DNA of 64,000 bases, from assembly GCA_016182785.1 (NCBI GenBank), contig JACPFU010000008.1:1-64000 (forward strand), in the 5' to 3' direction. The stretch comes from Lysobacterales bacterium. GTDB taxonomy: Bacteria > Pseudomonadota > Gammaproteobacteria > Xanthomonadales > Ahniellaceae. The notes below the pieces were generated by a model. It ran no database searches. It saw only the letters and a program-made list of their open reading frames with translations, and was not told where the DNA came from. Shown piece after piece: positions 6,807 to 13,712 of this stretch; position 1 is the first letter of the stretch, and every line of letters begins with the position of its first letter. Made by a program: the position numbers and the translations under genes.

Positions 6807-8282
6807 TCAGAGCCCGCCCGCCGCCTGCGCCACCGCGCGGAACAGGGCGCGGCCCTTGTTCATGGTTTCGTCCCATTCCTTTTCCGGGTCGGAGTCGTGG
6901 ACGATGCCGGCGCCGGCCTGGACGTGGAGTTGACCGTTCTGGATCACCGCGGTGCGGATCGCGATCGCGGTGTCGGCGTCGCCCCACCAGCCGACGTAGC
7001 CGACCGCGCCCGAGTAGATGCCGCGCTTGATCGGTTCCAGGTCCTGGATGATTTCGAGCGCACGGATCTTGGGCGCGCCGCTGACGGTGCCGGCCGGAAA
7101 GGTGGCCTTGAGCACATCGGCGAACTTGAGGCCGGCGGCGAGCTTGCCTTGCACTTCCGAGACGATGTGCATCACGTGCGAGTAGCGCTCGATCACGAAG
7201 CGTTCGGGCACGCGCACGCTGCCGGCCTCGGCGACGCGACCGACGTCGTTGCGGCCGAGATCGATCAGCATCAGGTGCTCGGCACGCTCCTTCGGATCGG
7301 CCAGCAATTCCTCTTCGAGGGCATGGTCCTGTTCCGGCGTGCGCCCGCGCGGGCGCGTGCCCGCGATCGGGCGCACGGTGACCTGGCCATCCTGAAGACG
7401 CACCAGGATCTCCGGCGAGGAGCCGACGATCTGGCGCTGGCCGAGATCGAGGAAGTACATGTATGGCGAAGGATTGAGCGCCCGCAACGCACGATAGACA
7501 TCGACCGGGCGTGCGCGAAACGGCACCGTCAACCGCTGCGACAACACCACTTGAAAGATGTCGCCAGCGCGGATGAACTCCTTGGACTGCTCGACCGCGG
7601 CAATGAACCCCTCGCGGGTGAAGCCGGAGATGAAGTCGGCTTCGCTCAGACTAGTCGGGTCCAGCACCTCCGGATAGCTCGGGCCGGAGCGGCGCAAACG
7701 GAACACCAGTTCATCCAGACGTCGCTGCGCACGCGCGTAGGCACGCGTCTCGTTGGGGTCGGCATGCACGATCAGGTAGAGCCGACCCTTGAGGTTGTCG
7801 AACACCGCGACTTCCTCGCTCAGCATCAGCAGCACGTCGGGCGCGCCGATCGGGTCGGGCTTGCCGTCGCGCGCGAGCTTGGGCTCGACATAGCGGATGG
7901 TGTCGAAACCCCAGTAGCCGACCAGACCGCCGGTGAACGCCGGCAGGTCGGGCAGTCGCGGCACGCGGAAGGATTCGCGCAGCCGATCGAGCGCCGCCAG
8001 CGGGTCCGCGAGCTCGCGCTCCTCGACCACCTCGCCGAACTGCGCGATCGACAGCCGCTGGCCACGCAGCGTGTAGGTGGTCTTCGCCGGCAGGCCGATG
8101 ATCGAATAGCGCCCCCAGTTCTCGCCGCCCTCGACCGACTCGAACAGATACGTGTGCGGCCCGTCCGCGAGCTTCAGGTACACCGACAGCGGCGTGTCGA
8201 GGTCGGAGAACACCTCGCGCACGATCGGGATGCGGTTGAAGCCTTGCGCGGCGAGCGCATTGAATTCGTCGTGCGTGAGCAT
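6807..8282 (-). CDS. trpE: Anthranilate synthase component I
   Basis: 491 residues from the ATG at 8282. TrpE converts chorismate and glutamine-derived ammonia to anthranilate, the first step of tryptophan synthesis. The N-terminal half carries the Trp-feedback region (FESVEGGENWGRYS). The C-terminal chorismate-binding domain has GDIFQVVLSQR, SPEILVR, PIAGTRPRG, LIDLGRNDVGR, TFPAGTVSGAPK and GIVHDSDPEKE, all full-length and intact. The amidotransferase gene trpG is not adjacent. The gene stands alone except for the hydrolase downstream and is divergent from the GYF-RDD gene. I see no leader peptide with consecutive Trp codons in the 98-base upstream gap. Confidence 0.97.
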   Translation of the reverse strand: MLTHDEFNALAAQGFNRIPIVREVFSDLDTPLSVYLKLADGPHTYLFESVEGGENWGRYSIIGLPAKTTYTLRGQRLSIAQFGEVVEERELADPLAALDRLRESFRVPRLPDLPAFTGGLVGYWGFDTIRYVEPKLARDGKPDPIGAPDVLLMLSEEVAVFDNLKGRLYLIVHADPNETRAYARAQRRLDELVFRLRRSGPSYPEVLDPTSLSEADFISGFTREGFIAAVEQSKEFIRAGDIFQVVLSQRLTVPFRARPVDVYRALRALNPSPYMYFLDLGQRQIVGSSPEILVRLQDGQVTVRPIAGTRPRGRTPEQDHALEEELLADPKERAEHLMLIDLGRNDVGRVAEAGSVRVPERFVIERYSHVMHIVSEVQGKLAAGLKFADVLKATFPAGTVSGAPKIRALEIIQDLEPIKRGIYSGAVGYVGWWGDADTAIAIRTAVIQNGQLHVQAGAGIVHDSDPEKEWDETMNKGRALFRAVAQAAGGL

Positions 8283-8380
8283 CGGCAACGTCCAGTGGAG
8301 CGCTCGATTATTGCGGTGCGACAAGGCCAGCGCCAAGTGATGCCGCGGCATGACAGAATCCTGCCCGAACAGGAGCCTGC

Positions 8381-9325
8381 ATGAGCGACGTCTGGTACGT
8401 GGCCGAACCCGATGGCACGACTTGCGGCCCGATGAGCCGGGACGAGGTGGTGCGTGCCGCCGGCCGCGGCGAATTCGGCAGCGACGCGCTGGCCTGGCAC
8501 GTGGACCTCGGCGAATGGCTGCCGCTGTCGCGCATCCTGCTGCGCTTCGGCCGCGCCACCCAGGAGGCGCCGAGCGCCGCGCAGGTGGCGAAAGCGGAGC
8601 GTCGCGACGAACGCAGCAAGCAGCGCCAGCTGCCGCCGTCACAGCGCAGCGAACCGGCACCAAAGACCAGCGCCGAGGAGCGCAAGCGCCGGGTCGTAAC
8701 CCCAACGCGGCCGCAACCGCCGGCCCTGCCCGGCGCACGCGCAAGCACGCGCAGCGACAATCCGCGCACCGCCGCCGCTGCCGAGGAATCCGGGCGCAAG
8801 CTGCTGCAACTCGGCAAGCGCCTGCTCGCACGCTACGTGGACCTGATGGTGATCGGCATGCTCGGCGCCAGCATCTGGTGGTCGCGCAGCGAGAGCATGC
8901 GGATGCCAGAAGCCGGCGACTCGCCGCAAGTGTGGCTGCTGCTGTGGATGGCGACGATCGTGCTGCTGCCGGTCGAGTCGATCCTGATCGGCATGTTCGG
9001 CACCACCCCCGGCAAGCACCTGCTCGGACTGCGCCTGCGCGACGAGCGCGGCAGCGCCCCGGGCATCGCGCGCGCGCTGCGCCGCAGCTTCCATGTCTAC
9101 GTGCGCGGCATCGCGCTCGGCTTCCCGTTCCTGGCGCCGTTCGCCATCCTCATCGCCGGCGCACAGACGCTGAACAAGGGCAGCGCCCCCTGGGACGAAG
9201 GCCTGCGCATCGAGGAAGAGTCGGTGACCTCGCGCTGGCAGCTGATCGCGTTCCTGGTCGTGCTGCTCTGGATCGCCGCCGCCAACGGCTGGTGGCTGCA
9301 ACTGGTGCAGTCGCTCCCCCACTGA
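8381..9325 (+). CDS. GYF-like plus RDD-family membrane protein
   Basis: 314 residues. Residues 1-55 form a GYF_2-type domain (WYVAEPDGTTCGPMSRDEV and a later W-x-P-L pattern), which usually mediates protein contacts. Residues about 60-135 are a charged, Gln/Pro/Arg-rich linker. From about residue 140 an RDD domain follows with three to four membrane helices and landmark R-Y-V-D-L-M (RDD-like motif), G-T-T-P-G-K-H-L-L-G and a final helix IAFLVVLLWIAAANGWW. RDD proteins are inner-membrane proteins often linked to transport, but the partner here is unknown. An AGGAG-like site precedes the ATG. Confidence 0.85.
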   Translation: MSDVWYVAEPDGTTCGPMSRDEVVRAAGRGEFGSDALAWHVDLGEWLPLSRILLRFGRATQEAPSAAQVAKAERRDERSKQRQLPPSQRSEPAPKTSAEERKRRVVTPTRPQPPALPGARASTRSDNPRTAAAAEESGRKLLQLGKRLLARYVDLMVIGMLGASIWWSRSESMRMPEAGDSPQVWLLLWMATIVLLPVESILIGMFGTTPGKHLLGLRLRDERGSAPGIARALRRSFHVYVRGIALGFPFLAPFAILIAGAQTLNKGSAPWDEGLRIEEESVTSRWQLIAFLVVLLWIAAANGWWLQLVQSLPH

Positions 9326-9394
9326 ACAACCTCACCGCGGCATGCCCTTCAGCCGCAGGCGGCAGAAGCATGGTCGAGAACTGATCGCCTGCGC

Positions 9395-9619
9395 TCAGGT
9401 ACCGCTTTGCCCGGACAGATACCTGTAGCAGCCCAGGGCGGCGATCAGGATCATCAACGTGACTGCGCCAATCGCCTCGATGTCGAGATCCGCGTCGAGA
9501 ACGCGCCTTCGCACCTGGCGCACCAGCATCAATGGAGCAATGACCAGAAACCCGGCGGCCAGGCTGGCGAGTCCGAGCACGGCGTCAAATGGCAACCAAC
9601 TCAGCAACCGATCCATCAT
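9395..9619 (-). CDS. Small two-helix membrane protein
   Basis: 74 residues from an ATG at 9619 (a second ATG follows directly), with GGGAG about 12 bases upstream. Two hydrophobic helices are visible, AVLGLASLAAGFLVIAPLML and AIGAVTLMILIAALGCY, separated by a charged loop QVRRRVLDADLDIE. No family recognised. It lies 82 bases downstream of another small membrane protein in the same direction and may be co-transcribed with it. Confidence 0.5.
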   Translation of the reverse strand: MMDRLLSWLPFDAVLGLASLAAGFLVIAPLMLVRQVRRRVLDADLDIEAIGAVTLMILIAALGCYRYLSGQSGT

Positions 9620-9701
9620 ACGGGCGACGCTCCCGACACACCCATCCGCCGTCGCAGGATAGCCCACCGGCGAACCCGCGATGGAAGGCCCGCGAGCGTG
9701 A

Positions 9702-10064
9702 TCAGCGCACGCGCCGGGAACCGAGCATCCACAACAGCAGTTCGGGCAGCTTGTATCCAACATGGACGTTGGCCGCGATCGCGACGGGCGTGAAAATGCC
9801 GACGTAGTCGCGCCCCGTCGCATCGAGGAAGATCGCCGGGAACGGGATGCCGATCACGCCATGGACAGGTCCGCCGTCAGCCACGGAATACGACACGAAG
9901 ACCACCGCGACGCCCAGCGGCAGGCCGACCCACGCCTTGTACCGAAACAGCGCCAACCAGATCGGACGCGCCAGTCCGCTGCGCTGGGAGGCGGCGTTGT
10001 GACGCGCAGCTGCCCATTCAGCAGCCACGAGCAACAGCCCCAGAAGCGTGATCGCGTACCACAT
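9702..10064 (-). CDS. Small membrane protein, unknown
   Basis: 120 residues from the ATG at 10064, chosen because a strong GGGAGGAG sequence lies just upstream. A first helix (WYAITLLGLLLVAAEWAAA) is followed by a second at VGLPLGVAVVFVSYSVA and weaker ones towards the C-terminus. No recognisable domain. It is downstream of the PdsS histidine kinase gene by 72 bases on the same strand, which could make it part of that transcript. Confidence 0.55.
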   Translation of the reverse strand: MWYAITLLGLLLVAAEWAAARHNAASQRSGLARPIWLALFRYKAWVGLPLGVAVVFVSYSVADGGPVHGVIGIPFPAIFLDATGRDYVGIFTPVAIAANVHVGYKLPELLLWMLGSRRVR

Positions 10065-10136
10065 GGGCTCCTCCCAATCTCTACCCGCCACTCCGCGCAG
10101 GCCTGTCGACACGCCCACCGCGCGCAGGGCAGCTCC

Positions 10137-12149
10137 TCACCGCGGCATGCCCTTCAGCCGCAGGCGGAATTCGACGCCGGCTTCGGCGGGGAGGTTGTAG
10201 GCGAGCGCGCTGCCGTCGTGGGCTTCGGCGATCAGGCGCACGATGTACAGGCCGAGGCCGAGGTGCGGGACTTCGCCGGCGGCGCGCAGCGAGCCGGCGT
10301 CGCGCATCGAGACCAGCGAGTCGAACAGACGCTCCTGCATCTTCGCCGGCAGCGGTGGTCCGGAATTGGCAACGCTGATCTCGGCGCCTTCGGCATCGAG
10401 CGCGAGCTTGATGCGGATCCAGCCGCCCTCCGGGGTGAAGCCCTTGGCGTTGTCGAACAGCTTGTCCAGCGCCTGCGCGATCAGGTCGGGCGCGCCGTGC
10501 AGGCGGATCGGCGACTCCGGCAGCATCACGTGCAGCTGGCGGTTGCCGGCGATGCCGCGATAGGACTCGGCGCAGCCGCGCACGACACCGGTGAGATCGA
10601 AGTCCTCGGCCTCGGCGGCCTGGATCGCCTTCTCCATGCGGCTGGCTTCGGCCATGGTGCGCAGGATGCCCCACAGGCGGTCGGCACCGGCACGCGCGCG
10701 ATCGGCATAGACGCGCGCTTCCGGCGGCAGCGGTTCGTGGTCGAGGTTGTCGAGCGAGGAACGCACGATCGCCAGCGGCGTGTTCAGTTCGTGCGAGAGC
10801 TTGCTCGCCAGCGTGCGCAGGTATTCGTTGTAGCCACCGATCTCGTCAAGCAGGCGCGCGAAGCTGCGCGACAAATCGCCGACCTCATCCACCGCCTTCA
10901 GGTGCGGCAACTTCGGATCAAGCCGGCCGTCCGGACGCAGCGCGCGCTCGGTGGCGTTGCGCAGGCGACGGATGCGAAACGACAGCACGCCGGCGAAGCC
11001 GAACAGCACGAAGCTCGCGACCAGCACCGCGATCAGGCTCGCCGCCATCAGCTTGGCCACGGCGTCGTTGGCGATGACGAGCAGCGCGTCGCTGGACTGC
11101 TCCATGACCAGCGCACCGCGCGTCGCACCGGCCCAGCGCAGCGGCACCGCAGCGGCGACGATGACGGTGCGCTCGTTGTTCGATGGACGCCAGACGCTGG
11201 CCTCGATTCCGGAGAGTGCTTGCCAGACCTCGTCGACGTTGAGCTCGTCGAGGTCCCAGGCGTAGTCGCTGGCATCGACCAGCGGCGGCGCCAGCAGCGC
11301 GCGGTAGATCCACGAGTTCGGCCACGGTGTGCGCGCCTGGATGTCGCCGACATCGAGCTTGCCGGCCTTGCCGAGCACGTGGGCGTCGGCCGTGAGCACG
11401 CGCAGGCGCGCCCCGGGCGGCACCAGCGGCTGCAATGCGCGGGTGAAGCCGGAGTCGCTGAGCCACAGCACCAGCGAGTTCTCGCCGCGGCCGCTGTCGC
11501 CGAGCACGGCGTGGCTGCGGCTGTTGCGCGTCTGGTCGGTATCGACCACGTTCGCCGCCAGCGTCATGCCGTCGCGCGGCAGGAACAGCGAGAACTCGAT
11601 GCGATAGCCGTCCGCGGTCTCCGCCCATTCGCCCTGCAGGGCCGGCGCGTCCATGCCATCGACCTGGACCTGCAGCGGACCCGGCGCAGCGTTGCCGAGC
11701 TGGTACACCCAGTGGCGCTCGCCAGCGCCAAGCTGCAACTCAAGATGATCGTAGGCGTTGGCGAGCAGCGCATCGGGATCGGCGCGCATGCGGCTGCGGT
11801 CCTGCACTTCGAGCAGGCCGTAGAGCACGTTTGCGCGTGCCGCCAGATGCACGCGCGTGACCGGTGCCGCGCTCGGCCACGGCTGCAGCGCGGCACTTTG
11901 CCAATCGTCCGCGCTGCCATCGAGCAACAGCACCGGCGGCGCTTCCGGCAGCACCGCAACGCGCCCGGTCGCCGGCAGTTCCGGCGCGGTCGCGACGAAC
12001 GCCTGCGCCAGCGCGCGCGCCGACGACAGCTGCGCGCGCTCCTGGCCTTCGCGCAGCAGCAACTCCATCTGCTTGATGAACTGGAATCCCGCCCACGGCA
12101 GCAGCAAGGCCACCAGGGCGATCAGGATCAGTTTCAGACGCAGCGTCAT
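10137..12149 (-). CDS. pdsS: Sensor histidine kinase PdsS (dedicated sortase system type)
   Basis: 670 residues. An N-terminal helix (LILIALVALLLPWAGFQFI) and a second near residue 385 (ASLIAVLVASFVLFGFAG) frame a long periplasmic sensor domain of about 350 residues. A HAMP-like linker is followed by HisKA with the phospho-acceptor His453 in KLSHELNTPL, then a HATPase domain with DKLFDNAKGF and GLGLYIV. Size, layout and the partner regulator match the 'proteobacterial dedicated sortase system' kinase family (TIGR03785-like). That family normally neighbours a class of sortase and an LPXTG target; neither is in this window. It autophosphorylates and passes phosphate to the adjacent PdsR. A BIME-like repeat pair lies between the two genes. 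Confidence 0.8.
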   Translation of the reverse strand: MTLRLKLILIALVALLLPWAGFQFIKQMELLLREGQERAQLSSARALAQAFVATAPELPATGRVAVLPEAPPVLLLDGSADDWQSAALQPWPSAAPVTRVHLAARANVLYGLLEVQDRSRMRADPDALLANAYDHLELQLGAGERHWVYQLGNAAPGPLQVQVDGMDAPALQGEWAETADGYRIEFSLFLPRDGMTLAANVVDTDQTRNSRSHAVLGDSGRGENSLVLWLSDSGFTRALQPLVPPGARLRVLTADAHVLGKAGKLDVGDIQARTPWPNSWIYRALLAPPLVDASDYAWDLDELNVDEVWQALSGIEASVWRPSNNERTVIVAAAVPLRWAGATRGALVMEQSSDALLVIANDAVAKLMAASLIAVLVASFVLFGFAGVLSFRIRRLRNATERALRPDGRLDPKLPHLKAVDEVGDLSRSFARLLDEIGGYNEYLRTLASKLSHELNTPLAIVRSSLDNLDHEPLPPEARVYADRARAGADRLWGILRTMAEASRMEKAIQAAEAEDFDLTGVVRGCAESYRGIAGNRQLHVMLPESPIRLHGAPDLIAQALDKLFDNAKGFTPEGGWIRIKLALDAEGAEISVANSGPPLPAKMQERLFDSLVSMRDAGSLRAAGEVPHLGLGLYIVRLIAEAHDGSALAYNLPAEAGVEFRLRLKGMPR

Positions 12150-12173
12150 CGCGGAAGTCTAGGGCGAAAGGAA

Positions 12174-12251
12174 TCGCGGCTTGGAAGCCGCTCCCACTGG
12201 AGAACCACAGCCGGCAGGTCCCGCTGTGGGAGGGCCACTGGTGGCCCGACA
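12174..12251. repeat. Inverted pair of REP-like elements between pdsR and pdsS
   Basis: 12174-12197 reads TCGCGGCTTGGAAGCCGCTCCCAC, the reverse of the GTGGGAGCGGCTT-type REP common in Lysobacterales. 12225-12251 begins TGTGGGAGGGCCACTGGTGG and holds the palindrome GGGCCACTGGTGGCCC. The two face each other, like a BIME. It lies in the 123-base gap of the pdsR-pdsS operon and may lower expression of the downstream kinase or stabilise the upstream mRNA. Confidence 0.75.
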
Positions 12252-12272
12252 GTTACTCCCACCCTGGCCCGA

Positions 12273-12962
12273 TCAGGCACGCCAGCGATAACCGGCGCCG
12301 TGCATGGTCTCAATCTCGTCGAAGTTCGGGTCGATCGCGATGAACTTCTTGCGGATGCGCTTGATGTGCGAAGTGATGGTGGCGTCGTCGACGACGACCT
12401 GGGCGTCGCGCATCAGCGCATCACGCGACTTCACGTGGCCGGGGTGGCGCACCATGGTGTGCACCATCCAGAACTCGGTCACCGTCAGCGGCACCTCCTG
12501 GTCCTTCCAGGTGACGCGCATGCGCTCGGGCTGCAGCGACAGGTCGCCGTTCTTCAGCGTCGCTTCGGCGCCCTGCGGCCGGCGCAGCGCATCGACGCGG
12601 CGGAACAGGGTGTTGATGCGCGCGGTCAGGTGCGGCAGCGACACGTCCTTGGTCAGGTAGTCGTCGGCGCCGAGGCGCAGACCGGAGATGATGTCGAAAT
12701 CCGAATCGCGCGCGGTCAGGAAGTTGATCGGCAGCGTCGCCGATTTCTGGCGCAGCTCGCGGCACAACTCGAAGCCGCCTTCGGGCTCGTCGCCGAGACC
12801 GATGTCGATCAGCACCAGGTCGGGCAGGCGGATGTCGAAGCCGCTGCTCGCATCCGGACGCGAGGCGTAGGTCTGCACCTCGAAACCGAGTCGGCGCAGG
12901 GCGTCCGAGTAGTTCGCGCGGATGGCGGGTTCGTCTTCGACGATGGCGATCTGTCGGGCCAT
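12273..12962 (-). CDS. pdsR: Response regulator PdsR, OmpR class
   Basis: 229 residues from the ATG at 12962. The receiver domain has IVEDEP (Glu9, Asp10), phospho-acceptor Asp53 in LVLIDIGLGDEPEGG, Thr in FLTARDSDFD and Lys in YLTKDVSLP. The C-terminal winged helix (about 135-229) has the OmpR pattern LTVTEFWMVHTMVRHPG, then SRDALM and the ending MHGAGYRW. The stretch IDIGLGDEPEGGFELCRELR is characteristic of the regulator paired with the dedicated-sortase histidine kinase. It precedes pdsS on the same strand. Promoter not obvious in the 159-base gap shared with the divergent sigma-factor gene. Confidence 0.85.
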   Translation of the reverse strand: MARQIAIVEDEPAIRANYSDALRRLGFEVQTYASRPDASSGFDIRLPDLVLIDIGLGDEPEGGFELCRELRQKSATLPINFLTARDSDFDIISGLRLGADDYLTKDVSLPHLTARINTLFRRVDALRRPQGAEATLKNGDLSLQPERMRVTWKDQEVPLTVTEFWMVHTMVRHPGHVKSRDALMRDAQVVVDDATITSHIKRIRKKFIAIDPNFDEIETMHGAGYRWRA

Positions 12963-13121
12963 GGGGTTGTCCTGCTTGGGTGCGGCCAGCTTACGCGGCG
13001 CGCGAGGCGACACAACGCCCGGCCATCCCCTGCCCCGGATTTGCCCGAAGGCGCCCGCAACGACGCCGCCGCGAAGTCGGCGCTGATACCCTGCCGCCTT
13101 CGTTGCCAGCCTCGACGACCG

Positions 13122-13712
13122 ATGGACGACGCGAAACCGCCCTCCGGCCAGACCACCGCGCTGCTGCTCGCGCGCCTGCGCGCCGGCGAACGCGAGGCCG
13201 CGGAACTGCTGCTGCGCCGCGTCGAACCGCTGCTGCGGCGCTGGGCACACGGACGCTTGCCGCCGCAATTGCGCGATGCCAACGACACCGCGGATCTGGT
13301 GCAGGTGGCACTGATGCGCGTGCTCGCGCGCATCGATCGGTTCGACCCGGCGCACGCCGGCGCGTTCTATGCCTACCTGCGCCAGACGCTGCTGAACGCG
13401 CTGCGCGACGCGCTGCGCGAACGCCGCCTGCAACCCGAACGCGAAGACGAGGCCGCGCTCGCGGCACTGCCCGCCGCCTCGGGCTCGGCGCTTGAAGCGG
13501 CGCTCGGGCGCGAGGGCGCAATCGCCTACGAACAGGCACTGCAACGACTGCCGCCGCAGCATCAGGCGCTGGTGGTGATGCGCTTCGAGTTCGGCATGAG
13601 CTTCCCCGAGATCGGCGCCGAGCTCGACGAATCCGCCGATGGCGTGCGCATCAAGTTGCAGCGCGTGCTGAAGAAGATGTCCGAACTGCTGCATGACGCC
13701 GATGCCGACTGA
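13122..13712 (+). CDS. ECF-type RNA polymerase sigma factor
   Basis: 196 residues from the ATG at 13122. Region 2 spans about residues 20-95 (ANDTADLVQVALMRVLARIDRF is the DxxDLVQ-type core contact) and region 4 about 130-185 (ALQRLPPQHQALVVMRFEFGMSFPEIGAELDES has the L-P-x-x-x-R and helix-turn-helix pattern). No anti-sigma gene follows; instead a transmembrane Ser/Thr kinase gene overlaps its 3' end by 20 bases. Sigma factors of this kind are thought to be controlled by the linked kinase through phosphorylation rather than by an anti-sigma factor. Target promoters unknown. Confidence 0.9.
   Translation: MDDAKPPSGQTTALLLARLRAGEREAAELLLRRVEPLLRRWAHGRLPPQLRDANDTADLVQVALMRVLARIDRFDPAHAGAFYAYLRQTLLNALRDALRERRLQPEREDEAALAALPAASGSALEAALGREGAIAYEQALQRLPPQHQALVVMRFEFGMSFPEIGAELDESADGVRIKLQRVLKKMSELLHDADAD

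Noticed and set aside
9762-13712. A 1316-codon plus-strand open frame
   Set aside because: All but its last 196 codons is antisense to the PdsS/PdsR genes and has the Arg/Gln/Asp-rich composition of a GC-rich shadow. Only the sigma-factor part from 13122 is real.
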